A stretch of DNA of 64,000 nt. It comes from Mesorhizobium waimense. GTDB taxonomy: Bacteria; Pseudomonadota; Alphaproteobacteria; Rhizobiales; Rhizobiaceae. This document shows, piece after piece, positions 17,954 to 26,863 of the stretch. Location: NCBI RefSeq assembly GCF_003601975.1, contig NZ_QZWZ01000024.1:33376-97375 (forward strand). The letters run 5' to 3'. Within the stretch, counting starts at the first letter, position 1. Each line of letters starts with the position of its first letter. The position numbers were made by a program, and so were the translations under genes. Under the pieces are notes generated by a model, which saw only the letters and a list, made by a program, of their open reading frames with translations, made no database searches and was not told the DNA's origin.

Positions 17954-18160
17954 ATGAACACGCACAATCCCAGTGACTTTCGCTATCGCCTCCGCCGTTC
18001 CGACGACAGTTCCGTCCGCTATGACCGGGTTCCGTTGGTGGTGAGGACGTTGTCCAGCAACACGCTGTTCCAGGGCGAGCACGAGATCGGCATCGAACAT
18101 CACGGCGCGCGCTACCGGCTGAAGATCACCCGCCAGGGCAAGCTGATCCTCAACAAGTAG
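17954..18160 (+). CDS. hmuP: Hemin uptake protein HmuP (HemP family)
   Basis: The 68-residue protein has the conserved HemP/HmuP C-terminal core: SNTLFQGEHEIGIEHHGARYRLKIT followed by QGKLILNK. In Bradyrhizobium and Sinorhizobium, HmuP is needed to activate the heme receptor gene, acting with the Irr or RirA systems. It is the first gene of the right-hand arm, facing hmuR. The ATG at 17954 follows a short CCGAACAG leader with a modest ribosome site. hmuS starts 27 bases after the stop. Confidence 0.88.
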   Translation: MNTHNPSDFRYRLRRSDDSSVRYDRVPLVVRTLSSNTLFQGEHEIGIEHHGARYRLKITRQGKLILNK

Positions 18161-18187
18161 GTTTCAGGAAAAGTAAGGGGCTAGGAC

Positions 18188-19249
18188 ATGGATCAGCGCG
18201 TGAAACCGTCGCCGCATGAAATCCGGCGGGCGCGGGAAGACAATCCCAAAACGCGCGAGCGCGATCTCGCCGCCCAGCTCGGCATTTCCGAGGCCGAGCT
18301 CGTCGCGGCGCATTGCGGCGATGGCGTCGTTCGCGTCGAGCCGCGCGTCAACGATCTTCTGACCGGCCTCGAAGCCGTTGGCGAGGTGATGGCGCTGACC
18401 CGCAACGAAAGCGCGGTGCACGAGAAGATTGGCATCTACGACAAGGTCGTCACCGGCAACCACAACGCCATGGTGTTGGGCGAGAACATCGACTTGCGCA
18501 TCTTCCCGAAAATCTGGGCACATGGCTTTGCCGTCGAAAAGCGCGACGGCGGCGACATCCGTCGCAGTCTGCAGTTCTTCGACGCGACAGGCGAGGCCGT
18601 GCACAAGGTGCATCTGCGGCCCGCATCCAACCTCTACGCCTATCAGAAGCTGGTGGCGGGGCTGGAATCGTCGAACCAGGAACCGACCGTGGCGGTCTCG
18701 GCAAGCGGCGCCGAGGAGGAGAACGAGGTTCAGGGTGCCGTGGCAAGCGTCGATGATCTGCGCGACCGTTGGAGCAGGCTGACCGATGTGCACCAGTTCT
18801 TCGGCATGCTGAAGACGCTCAAGCTCAGCCGCCGCCAGGCGGTGCGCATGGTCGGCCATGACTATGCCTGGCTGGTCGACAATGACGCCGTCGGCGCCAT
18901 GTTCCACCACGCCGCCGCCGGTGAAATGCCGATCATGTGCTTTGTTGGCAATCGCGGCTGCATCCAGATCCATTCCGGCCCGGTCAGGTCGATCAAGCCG
19001 ATGGGCCCGTGGATCAACGTGCTTGACGAGACCTTCCATCTGCATCTGCGAACCGACCACATCCACGAGGTCTGGGCCGTGCGCAAACCGACCAAGGACG
19101 GCCATGTCACCTCGCTCGAGGTCTATGGAGCCGATGGCAGGATGATCATCCAGTTCTTTGGCAAGCGCCATGAAGGCGAGGGCGAACGCGACGACTGGCG
19201 GTTCCTGGCCGAGAACCTGCCACGCATTCCAAGCCCGACCGCAGCCTGA
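18188..19249 (+). CDS. hmuS: Heme transport/degradation protein HmuS
   Basis: The 353-residue protein is a full-length HemS/HmuS family member with the duplicated two-half structure. The first half contains RNESAVHEKIGIYDKV and AVEKRDGGDIRRSLQFFD; the second contains LKLSRRQAVRMVGHDYAW, FVGNRGCIQIHSGPV and FHLHLRTDHIHEVWAVRKPT. HmuS receives heme in the cytoplasm and in some bacteria cleaves it. A good AAGGGGCTAGGA ribosome site lies before the ATG. It sits in the fixed order hmuP-S-T-U-V with short gaps, implying one transcript. Confidence 0.92.
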   Translation: MDQRVKPSPHEIRRAREDNPKTRERDLAAQLGISEAELVAAHCGDGVVRVEPRVNDLLTGLEAVGEVMALTRNESAVHEKIGIYDKVVTGNHNAMVLGENIDLRIFPKIWAHGFAVEKRDGGDIRRSLQFFDATGEAVHKVHLRPASNLYAYQKLVAGLESSNQEPTVAVSASGAEEENEVQGAVASVDDLRDRWSRLTDVHQFFGMLKTLKLSRRQAVRMVGHDYAWLVDNDAVGAMFHHAAAGEMPIMCFVGNRGCIQIHSGPVRSIKPMGPWINVLDETFHLHLRTDHIHEVWAVRKPTKDGHVTSLEVYGADGRMIIQFFGKRHEGEGERDDWRFLAENLPRIPSPTAA

Positions 19250-19260
19250 GGACGACGACA

Positions 19261-20166
19261 ATGGCTTTATTTCCCAGCCTCTCGGGTTTGCTCAGGCTGG
19301 CGCTCGGACCGGTGATCGGTCTGACGCCGGTCATGGCTCCGCCGTCGGCTCGTGCCACCGAAAGTACTGGCGTCTTTGCCGATGCATCGAAGATCGCGGC
19401 AATCGGCGGATCCATCACCGAGATCGTCTATGCGCTCGGCGAGCAGAGCCATTTGGTCGCCCGCGATTCGACCAGCCGCTATCCGGAGGCCGCACTCCGG
19501 CTGCCTGACGTCGGCTATATGCGCCAGTTGTCGCCGGAAGGCGTACTGTCGGTCAATCCGTCGGGCATCCTGGCGCTGCACGGCAGCGGCCCAAAGGAAG
19601 CCCTCGACGTGCTGAAAAAATCGAGCGTCCCCTTTATCGAGGTGCCAGATCGCTATGACCATGAGGGCATCCTCGAAAAGATCCGTATCGTCGGCAAGGC
19701 GATCGGCGCCGATGCCAAGGCCGCCGAACTGGCGGTCGAGACCGATGCCAGGCTGAAGGCAGCGGAAAAGCAGACCGCTTCGATCAAGGACCGCAAGCGC
19801 ATCCTGTTCGTGCTGTCAATGCAAGGCGGCAAGATCCTGGCATCAGGTACCGACACCGCCGCCGACGGCATCATCAAGCTCGCCGGCGGGGTCAACGCGA
19901 TCGACGGCTTTTCGGGCTACAAGCAAATGTCCGACGAGGCTGTTATCACCGCGAAGCCGGATGTGATCCTGATGATGAACAATGCCGGGCGTGCCACGCC
20001 AGACGAAGAACTGTTCGCCAATCCGGCCATTTCGTCAACGCCGGCCGGTGCCGCGCGCAAGCTGATCCGCATGGACGGCGGCTATCTGCTCGGTTTCGGG
20101 CCGCGCACGGCCAACGCCATCCACGACCTTGCCGTCTCGCTCTACGGCGGCCAGGTCACGGACTGA
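19261..20166 (+). CDS. hmuT: Periplasmic heme-binding protein HmuT
   Basis: The 301-residue protein starts with a signal peptide of about 33 residues. A class III substrate-binding fold of two lobes follows, with IAAIGGSITEIVYALGE near the mature N-terminus and the characteristic long linker helix near the middle. A conserved tyrosine in VGYMRQLSPEGVLS is a candidate heme ligand, as in related HmuT/PhuT proteins. It delivers heme to HmuUV. GAGGACGACGACA precedes the ATG, and hmuU begins ten bases after the stop. Confidence 0.9.
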   Translation: MALFPSLSGLLRLALGPVIGLTPVMAPPSARATESTGVFADASKIAAIGGSITEIVYALGEQSHLVARDSTSRYPEAALRLPDVGYMRQLSPEGVLSVNPSGILALHGSGPKEALDVLKKSSVPFIEVPDRYDHEGILEKIRIVGKAIGADAKAAELAVETDARLKAAEKQTASIKDRKRILFVLSMQGGKILASGTDTAADGIIKLAGGVNAIDGFSGYKQMSDEAVITAKPDVILMMNNAGRATPDEELFANPAISSTPAGAARKLIRMDGGYLLGFGPRTANAIHDLAVSLYGGQVTD

Positions 20167-20176
20167 GCGGGTCATC

Positions 20177-21280
20177 ATGGTCGATCATTCAATCGTCGCT
20201 GCGGCGGGAACGATGGCGGCTGCAACAGACGGAGACCGTTCACGACGCGCCCGCTTCGTGATCCTTCTGCTATGCCTCGGTCTTGTCGTTGCCGTGCTGT
20301 TGTCGCTGACATCAGGCGCTTCCGACGCGTCGCCCATCGGCGTCATCAGCGACTGGCTGTTCGGCGCGGTGCCGGGCGACCCGGCGCTGAGCGCCCGCGA
20401 TCGTCTCATCGTCTATGACATCCGTCTGCCGCGCGTCATCCTGGGCGTGCTGATCGGGGCAGCACTCGCCGTGTCGGGCGCGGTGATGCAGGGGCTGTTC
20501 CGCAATCCGCTGGCCGACCCCGGCCTGATCGGCGTCTCGGCGGGGTCGAGCCTCGGTGCGGTGGCCGTCATCGTGCTTGGCGCGACGGTGCTGGCGCCGC
20601 TCACGCTGGCATTCGGCACGCTCGCCTTGCCGCTGGCAGCCTTTTGCGGCGGTTTGGCGACGACCTTGCTGCTTTATCAGGTTGCAACACGGCAAGGCCG
20701 AACCTCTGTGGCCACCATGCTGCTTGCCGGCATCGCGCTGGCGGCGCTTGCCATGGCGCTGACCGGCATCCTGATCTTCATGGCCGACGACCGGCAGCTG
20801 CGCGACCTGACCTTCTGGCAGCTCGGTTCGCTCGCCGGTGCCACCTGGCAGAAGATCGGCTCGGTCGGGCCGGTCATCGTGCTGGCGCTGGCGGCGATGC
20901 CGTTCCTGGCGCGTGGCCTCAATGCGCTGGCGCTCGGCGAAGCGACCGCCGGCCATCTCGGCATTCCGGTCCAGCGGCTGAAATACACGGCGATCGTCGG
21001 TGTCTCGGCAGCGGTCGGCGCATCCGTCGCGGTCAGCGGCGGCATCGGTTTCGTCGGCATCGTCGTGCCGCATCTGTTGCGCCTGCTGATCGGCCCCGAC
21101 AATCGTTACCTGCTGCCGGCCTCGGCGCTGCTCGGCGCGTCGCTGCTGCTGCTGGCCGACGCTGTCGCGCGCACCATCGTGGCGCCCGCGGAATTGCCGA
21201 TCGGCATCGTCACCGCGGTTGCCGGCGCGCCGTTCTTCCTCTGGATCCTGCTGCGCAAGCGCGGCGTCATCGACCTGTGA
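20177..21280 (+). CDS. hmuU: Heme ABC transporter permease HmuU
   Basis: The 367-residue protein is a FecCD-family permease with about ten transmembrane segments. Typical family sequences are seen: RLPRVILGVLIGAALAVSGAVMQGLFRNPLADPGLIGVSAG near residues 80-120, and GFVGIVVPHLLRLLIGPDNRYLLP late in the chain, the coupling region that contacts the ATPase. ATG 20177 (MVDHS) gives the usual length; an ATG at 20129 lies inside hmuT. It forms the membrane channel of the heme importer with HmuV. Confidence 0.92.
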   Translation: MVDHSIVAAAGTMAAATDGDRSRRARFVILLLCLGLVVAVLLSLTSGASDASPIGVISDWLFGAVPGDPALSARDRLIVYDIRLPRVILGVLIGAALAVSGAVMQGLFRNPLADPGLIGVSAGSSLGAVAVIVLGATVLAPLTLAFGTLALPLAAFCGGLATTLLLYQVATRQGRTSVATMLLAGIALAALAMALTGILIFMADDRQLRDLTFWQLGSLAGATWQKIGSVGPVIVLALAAMPFLARGLNALALGEATAGHLGIPVQRLKYTAIVGVSAAVGASVAVSGGIGFVGIVVPHLLRLLIGPDNRYLLPASALLGASLLLLADAVARTIVAPAELPIGIVTAVAGAPFFLWILLRKRGVIDL

Positions 21281-21287
21281 GGCCTGG

Positions 21288-22076
21288 ATGATCGAGGCAA
21301 GGGATGTTTCGGTGGCGATTGCGGGCAAACCTATCGTTACCGGTGTCGATTTCGATGCGCGGCCAGGTGAAGTGGCCGCTATTGTCGGCCCCAACGGATC
21401 CGGCAAGACGACCTTCCTTAGGGCGCTGTCGGGAGAGCTTGCCTATACGGGGCGCGTCGCCCTCAACGGCCGCGACATGTCGGCGATGAGGCCGGTCGAG
21501 GCCGCGACGCAGCGAGCGGTGCTGCCGCAGGCGACGACGCTGTCCTTCCCGTTCACGGTGCGGGAGGTGGTCAAGCTTGGCCTTGTCGGCGGCCGCTCAG
21601 GCGTCTTGCCAGGCGAGGATGCGCGTTTGCCTGAACGGGCGCTGGCGCGTGTCGACCTCGAAGGTTTTGCCGGGCGTTTTTATCAGGAGCTTTCGGGCGG
21701 CGAGCAGCAACGCGTCCAGCTTGCGCGCGTGTTGTGCCAGGTCTGGGCGCCGGTGCTGGACGGCAAGCCACGCTATCTGTTCCTCGACGAGCCGGTTTCC
21801 AGTCTCGACATCAAGCACCAGCTGATCATCATGAACATCGCCCGCGACTTCGCCAGGCGCGGCGGCAGCGTGATCGCCATTCTGCACGACCTCAACCTGA
21901 CGGCCATGTATGCCGACCGCATCCATGTCATGCATCGCGGGCGGCTCGCCGCCGCCGGCGCGCCGCAGGATGTGCTCAGTGACGAGCTGATAGAGAAGGT
22001 CTTCGATTGCCGGCTGAGGGTCGGCGTGCTGCCGGCCGGCAACGTACCGTTCGTGCTGCCGCAATCGGCCGCTTAG
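21288..22076 (+). CDS. hmuV: Heme ABC transporter ATP-binding protein HmuV
   Basis: A complete 262-residue ABC ATPase: Walker A GPNGSGKTT near residue 35, Q-loop in the LPQATTLSFPFTV stretch, ABC signature LSGGEQQRV near residue 145, Walker B YLFLDEPVSSLD near residue 173 and the switch histidine in AILHDLNL. It powers HmuU. The ATG starts seven bases after the hmuU stop with GAGG in between. The stop lies 15 bases from the stop of rirA, which is convergent. Confidence 0.93.
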   Translation: MIEARDVSVAIAGKPIVTGVDFDARPGEVAAIVGPNGSGKTTFLRALSGELAYTGRVALNGRDMSAMRPVEAATQRAVLPQATTLSFPFTVREVVKLGLVGGRSGVLPGEDARLPERALARVDLEGFAGRFYQELSGGEQQRVQLARVLCQVWAPVLDGKPRYLFLDEPVSSLDIKHQLIIMNIARDFARRGGSVIAILHDLNLTAMYADRIHVMHRGRLAAAGAPQDVLSDELIEKVFDCRLRVGVLPAGNVPFVLPQSAA

Positions 22077-22091
22077 CGACAGGCCAGAGGA

Positions 22092-22553
22092 TCAGGCGGC
22101 AGGCGCCCGCTTTACCAGCATGTCGATGCCGAGCAGCTGGCGCACGTTCGGACGCGCCGCCACCAGGTCGGCGATCGTATAGCGCGATAGCACGGCAAAG
22201 AAGGCGTTGAGCGCCTCGCGCAACGCCGAATTCAGCGCGCAGCTGTCGACCAGCGGGCATTCGGCCGCGTCGTTCTCGAAGCACTCGGCCATGGCGAAGC
22301 TCTCTTCCGTCACCCGCACGACGTCGAACAGGCTGATCTGTTCGGCGGCGCGGCCAAGCCTGACGCCGCCATTCCTGCCGCGCACCGTCTCGACCAGGCC
22401 ATTCTCGACCAGCGGCTGCAGGATCTTGAACAGGAAAAGCTCCGACACGGAATAGGCGGCTGCGATCTCGGGGATGCGGCTCAGCCGATCGTTGTTGGCG
22501 GCGCAATACATCAGGATGCGCATGGCGTAATTGGTCTGGCGCGTAAGCCGCAT
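22092..22553 (-). CDS. rirA: Rrf2-family iron-responsive regulator RirA
   Basis: The 153-residue Rrf2 protein begins MRLTRQTNYAMRILMYCAANN and has the winged helix SRIPEIAAAYSVSELFLFKIL. Three cysteines in the spacing AECFENDAAECPLVDSC (about residues 91-104) hold the Fe-S cluster that senses iron. These features and the ESFAMAECFE context match RirA of Rhizobium, the repressor of iron and heme uptake genes in iron-replete cells. The ATG at 22553 has GAGGA seven bases upstream; a longer frame adds 61 unlikely residues. Its position at the end of the hmu locus and the IRO box upstream of hmuR/hmuP fit local control. Confidence 0.92.
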   Translation of the reverse strand: MRLTRQTNYAMRILMYCAANNDRLSRIPEIAAAYSVSELFLFKILQPLVENGLVETVRGRNGGVRLGRAAEQISLFDVVRVTEESFAMAECFENDAAECPLVDSCALNSALREALNAFFAVLSRYTIADLVAARPNVRQLLGIDMLVKRAPAA

Positions 22554-22756
22554 TTTATCCTCACGAAGCAGTAGCTTGAGCTGAATATGGCCTATACCTT
22601 GGAACAATTCCAGACTGGCGGCGCATAATAGATGAATGACCTCGTCAACTTTATCTGCATGACCGCGCGGATTTGTGACCCGGATGGCGTGTCGCGGGCA
22701 TTTGGCCGGGACCGATCCCAAATAAGATCGCAACACCGATCAGGAGCGGCTCGACC

Positions 22757-24061
22757 ATGTCACCACCAGTCCAGGTTCTTGCGACGGTTGCCCCCATTCG
22801 CATCGACATCGATGCCGAAGCGAAGCTGTCAGCGCTCAGGCGCACCAAGTTCGCGGCTACCGCGGCGCTCGTGCTCTGCGTCCTCGTCTTTGCCCTGGCC
22901 AAGTCGCTCGAGAGCACCCATCCATGGCTTGGATTTGTCGCCGCCTTCGCCGAGGCGGCGACCATCGGCGGGCTGGCCGACTGGTACGCGGTGGTGGCGC
23001 TGTTCAAGCGGCCGCTCGGCCTGCCGATCCCGCATACCGCCATCATCCCGGAGAACCAGAACCGCATCGCCGACAATCTTGGCCGCTTCATCGAGGTCAA
23101 TTTCCTGGCGCCTGAGCCGGTGCGCGAAAAACTGGCCGAAGTGGATTTTTCCGCGCTGGTGGCCGATTGGCTGGCTGATTCCGAGCGCGCGGCCGGCCTG
23201 TCGCGCTTCGTCGCCAGGCTGGTGCCGCAGACGCTCACGGCGGTTGAGCAATCCGGCCTGCGCGGTTTCGTCACCAGCCGCATGCTGGAGCAGATCGACA
23301 AGGTGCCGCTGGCGCCGCTGGCGGCCGAGTTGCTGTCGGCGCTGACCGACGACCGCCGCCACCAGAAACTGTTCGACGAATTCACCAGGGTGATCGGCCG
23401 CTTCCTCAACGACGAGGAGGCGCTGGCAACCATGCGCGAGAAGATCCGCGAGGAACTGCCGTCGCTGTTCAACCTGTTTCGCGCCGACGCCTATCTTTTG
23501 AAGAAGATCGTCGCGTCCGCCGGCTCGCTGCTCGACGAGGTGCGGGCCGATCCCGATCATCCGATGCGCGCCGAATTCGACCGTTTCGCGCGGACCTTCA
23601 TCGAGCGGCTGAGGACGTCCAAGCAATATGCCAGGCGTGCCGAGCAGCTGAAGCGCAATTTCCTGGCCCGGCCGGAGGTGAAGGCACTGGCCGGCGACAT
23701 GTGGGAGAGCCTCACCCTGTTCATCGAGCAAGACGCCAAGGCGCCGAATTCGATGATCCGCGCCCATCTCGCGGCCATGTTCGTCGAGGTCGGCCGCCAT
23801 TTGGCCAGCGATGCGCAGATCAGGGCCGATATGAACCAGGGGTTCGTCGTGGCGCTGTCGTCCTTCGTCGAAAACCAGAAGAGCGGCGTGTCGAAATTCA
23901 TCGCCGACCAGGTCAGGCGTTGGGACCTTGCCCAGCTCACCCGGTTGATCGAAATGAACATCGGCCGGGACCTGCAATACATCCGCTTCAACGGCATGGT
24001 CATCGGCGGACTTGCCGGCATAACGCTTTATACGGCGGAGCGATTGTTCCTCGTCAATTGA
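22757..24061 (+). CDS. DUF445 family membrane protein
   Basis: The 434-residue protein belongs to DUF445 (YjiN-like). It has a basic N-terminus, two close transmembrane segments (residues about 33-80: AATAALVLCVLVFALAKSL, then LGFVAAFAEAATIGGLADWYAVVALF) and a long helical domain. It closes with a membrane segment near the C-terminus (MVIGGLAGITLYTAERLFLV). The GGLADWYAVVALFKRPLGLPIPHTAIIP block is the family hallmark. Its function is not known. AGGAG lies 11 bases before the ATG. It diverges from rirA, and the 200 bp between contains both promoters. Confidence 0.85.
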   Translation: MSPPVQVLATVAPIRIDIDAEAKLSALRRTKFAATAALVLCVLVFALAKSLESTHPWLGFVAAFAEAATIGGLADWYAVVALFKRPLGLPIPHTAIIPENQNRIADNLGRFIEVNFLAPEPVREKLAEVDFSALVADWLADSERAAGLSRFVARLVPQTLTAVEQSGLRGFVTSRMLEQIDKVPLAPLAAELLSALTDDRRHQKLFDEFTRVIGRFLNDEEALATMREKIREELPSLFNLFRADAYLLKKIVASAGSLLDEVRADPDHPMRAEFDRFARTFIERLRTSKQYARRAEQLKRNFLARPEVKALAGDMWESLTLFIEQDAKAPNSMIRAHLAAMFVEVGRHLASDAQIRADMNQGFVVALSSFVENQKSGVSKFIADQVRRWDLAQLTRLIEMNIGRDLQYIRFNGMVIGGLAGITLYTAERLFLVN

Positions 24062-24129
24062 CGCGAGCGCGTCATGCTCTATTCTTCCATGAGGGTTAGT
24101 ATTCGCGGCAGACTGGGGAGCAAACGACT

Positions 24130-24555
24130 ATGGCAAAACAACCGGACTCCGACTCGTTCCTGGACATGTTCAGCAGATTCGGCCGTGACCTGAAGGTGCC
24201 GACTGTCGATGTCGAGGCGATCCTCAGCCACCATCGCAAGAATCTCGAAGCGCTGGAGAAGTCGGCGAGAGCCGGCGCTGCCGGAGCGACCTCGCTGTTC
24301 TCCAGGCAGCGCGAAATGCTGCAGGACACGCTGCGCGAAGTCGCCGACATGGCGCAGAACTACCGGGCGCCGGGCAATCCGCAAGAGCTGATGGCAAAGC
24401 AGGCGGAGTTCGCGCGGAAATCCTTCGAAACCGCGCTCAAGAATGCCGGCGAGGTGTCCGAGCTGGTCCGGAAATCCGGCACCGAATCCGTCGAGATCCT
24501 GCGCGAGCGCATCAAGGAAGCGATGGCGGAAATCCGCTCCGGCTACGAGAAGTGA
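24130..24555 (+). CDS. Phasin family protein
   Basis: A 141-residue, highly charged, helix-rich protein with no signal peptide. The phasin_2 pattern is visible: DMFSRFGRDLKVPTVDVEAIL near the start, a central amphipathic helix (SLFSRQREMLQDTLREVADM) and AKQAEFARKSFETALKNAGEVSELVRKS. Phasins coat polyhydroxyalkanoate granules and help store carbon. No PHA synthase is in the window. It stands alone about 70 bp downstream of the DUF445 gene. Confidence 0.82.
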   Translation: MAKQPDSDSFLDMFSRFGRDLKVPTVDVEAILSHHRKNLEALEKSARAGAAGATSLFSRQREMLQDTLREVADMAQNYRAPGNPQELMAKQAEFARKSFETALKNAGEVSELVRKSGTESVEILRERIKEAMAEIRSGYEK

Positions 24556-24788
24556 CGGGTTTCCGGAACTGCTCCAATCGGCCTGGCTCGTGGTGCAGCC
24601 GAGAGTAGCGCTCGCAGCCTGCCACCTTCGGGTGACGCGGCAGGCCGCGTCGTCTTCCATGCTAGTGTGGATGGGCCGCCACCCGGCGTTGCAAACATTT
24701 GCCCGGTGCCGTGGAATCGCGCAGTGCGAATTGACAGAGGCTGCCGGTTCGTGGTCGGGAGACGGGCAGAGCGATCGGGAATGCAGGA

Positions 24789-25286
24789 ATGACGGAAACA
24801 GGGTCGAGGACGCCGCCGACCTTCGAGCAGCTGAGGACGATGGCCGGGCAGGAGCTTGGCGTATCGGAGTGGACGACGGTCGACCAGCACCGCATCGACC
24901 AGTTCGCCGAATGCACAGGCGATCATCAGTGGATCCATGTCGACCCTGAAAGAGCGAAACGGCAAAGCCCGTTCCGCACCACGATCGCGCATGGCTATCT
25001 GACGCTGTCGATCATCGGCGCGCTGGCGCTCGGCATGGGCATCGTGCCCGAAAACACGCAGGCTGCCTTCAATTACGGCTTCGATAAGGTGCGCTTCCTG
25101 GCGCCGGTCCGGGTCGGCGCGCGCATCAGGCTGCGCACCACGCTGCTGTCGATGGAGGACAAAGGGCCGGGCCAATATCTGATGAAGGCCGCCAACACGG
25201 TCGAGATCGAAGGCGAGCAGAAGCCGGCCTTGACCGCCGAGACGCTGGTCATGCTCTACGAGCGCCGCAAGCGGGCAGGTGCCTGA
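24789..25286 (+). CDS. MaoC-like (R)-specific enoyl-CoA hydratase
   Basis: The 165-residue hot-dog-fold protein carries the hydratase-2 motif: DQFAECTGDHQWIHVDPERA with the catalytic Asp-His pair, then AHGYLTLSI. Such enzymes hydrate trans-2-enoyl-CoA to the (R)-3-hydroxy form, linking fatty-acid oxidation to PHA synthesis, consistent with the phasin gene just upstream; that link is inferred. GCAGGA ends two bases before the ATG. It converges with the MFS gene, leaving only three bases between the stop codons. Confidence 0.83.
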   Translation: MTETGSRTPPTFEQLRTMAGQELGVSEWTTVDQHRIDQFAECTGDHQWIHVDPERAKRQSPFRTTIAHGYLTLSIIGALALGMGIVPENTQAAFNYGFDKVRFLAPVRVGARIRLRTTLLSMEDKGPGQYLMKAANTVEIEGEQKPALTAETLVMLYERRKRAGA

Positions 25287-25289
25287 TTC

Positions 25290-26732
25290 CTACGCCCCGG
25301 TCTTGCGTTTGGCGCCAATGCGCCAGGAAAACACCGCGAGACCGAGCGCGACCAACGCAAGCACGGTGGCCACCTGGAAGGTGACCTGCATGCCCCGGGC
25401 AGCTGCCGCAGAGCCCAACATCGCCTGGTCCGTGCCGCCAGCCGACGCTGCGGCGAAGATGGCGCCCATCAAAGATGCACCGGTGATCAAGCCGAGACTG
25501 CGCGACAGGTTGAGCAGGCCGGAAACGACGCCGCGCTCGCCAGTATCCACACCCGCCATGACGGCTGCATTGTTGGACGTCTGGAACAGTGCGTAGCCGA
25601 TGCATGTGACGGTGATCGGAACGACATAGCTGGCAATGCCGAGTTTCGTCATGGCCAGCGACAGTAGGAAAGTGCCCGTGGCGAGGCCGAGCAGGCCGGC
25701 AACCATCATCCTGTGGGCTCCGAAGCGATCGGCAAGGCGTCCGGCCACCAGCGCCGACAGGGTCGAGATCAGCGGCCCGGTCGACAGTACGAGGCCGACC
25801 ATTGCGGCATCCAGCCCGAGCCCACGAGACAGGTAGAACGGCGCAACCACCAGGGTCGCCATCATCACGGTGGCAACGATGAGGCTTGTGGTGAGGCTGG
25901 TGCTCAGTTCGAGGTCACGAAAGCTGGCGAGCTGGATCAACGGGCTTTTCACATTCGTTTGTGCTCGGGCGAACAGAATGACGCCGATGCCGGCGGCAGC
26001 CAGCAGGCCGATGTTGAGTGGGCCGAAATTGCCTCTGCCGAGGGTCATGGCCAGCGCATAAGCGGCCAGCGTCAGGGCCAGCAGGGCGGTGCCTATCGCA
26101 TCGAATTCGCCTCGATTGGCTTGCGCGGTCTTACCGTGGGCCGGCAGGGCACGCCAGGCCAGGGCGAAGGTCAGGACTCCCAAGGGGACATTGACGAGGA
26201 AAATCGCCCGCCAGCCGAAGCCGGCGATCAACAAGCCGCCTAGCGAGGGGCCGAGTGTCGTTCCGATCGCCGACATGGCGCCGAGCAGGCCCATGGCGCT
26301 GCCGGTCCTGGCTTTGGTCACCGTTTCGGCGACAAAGGCCAGCGTTAGGGCCATCATCAGCGCTGCGCCAAGCCCCTGCATGGCCCGCGCGGCAATCAGC
26401 AGCCAAAGGGTCGGCGCCATGCCGCACAGCACCGAGGCGAGCGTGAACAGCGCGATGCCGCCAAGCAGCAACGGCCGGCGACCGAACATGTCGGCCAGCC
26501 GGCCGGCGCTGACGATCAATGTGGTGATGGCGAGCAGGTAGGCGAGAACAACCCATTGCACCGACTGGAACGAAGCTCCGAACGTCTGCATCAGCGACGG
26601 CAGGCCGACGCTGGCGACGCTAGTTCCGAGCGACGATAGCAGCGTGGCGAGCGAAAGGCTTGCCAGCGCCCAGCTAGCGGATTGGGTCTGTTGCGGCGCT
26701 GCTACGCGCTCGTTTTGCTCAGCGATTGCCAA
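25290..26732 (-). CDS. MFS drug/solute exporter (DHA2-type)
   Basis: The 480-residue protein has about fourteen membrane segments and the MFS motif A (GRLADMFGRRPLLLGGI) between TM2 and TM3. The motif-C-like stretch GLLGAMSAIGTTLGPSLGGLL in TM5 marks proton-coupled exporters. The closest family pattern is EmrB/QacA-like. Substrate unknown. The start is a TTG at 26732 backed by AAGGAGAT with ideal spacing. It diverges from a LysR regulator 131 bp away, which probably controls it. Confidence 0.87.
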   Translation of the reverse strand: MAIAEQNERVAAPQQTQSASWALASLSLATLLSSLGTSVASVGLPSLMQTFGASFQSVQWVVLAYLLAITTLIVSAGRLADMFGRRPLLLGGIALFTLASVLCGMAPTLWLLIAARAMQGLGAALMMALTLAFVAETVTKARTGSAMGLLGAMSAIGTTLGPSLGGLLIAGFGWRAIFLVNVPLGVLTFALAWRALPAHGKTAQANRGEFDAIGTALLALTLAAYALAMTLGRGNFGPLNIGLLAAAGIGVILFARAQTNVKSPLIQLASFRDLELSTSLTTSLIVATVMMATLVVAPFYLSRGLGLDAAMVGLVLSTGPLISTLSALVAGRLADRFGAHRMMVAGLLGLATGTFLLSLAMTKLGIASYVVPITVTCIGYALFQTSNNAAVMAGVDTGERGVVSGLLNLSRSLGLITGASLMGAIFAAASAGGTDQAMLGSAAAARGMQVTFQVATVLALVALGLAVFSWRIGAKRKTGA

Positions 26733-26863
26733 GGCGATCTCCTTTCCATCGGCTCCAGAACCGGAGCTGCCGGAGATCTAGTCTTGCCAGTGATATGGCG
26801 GAAGGCGCAGCATTTGCATCTTATTCATGCACAGAACGCCATGTCAGGTGTTATGGTCCGCCG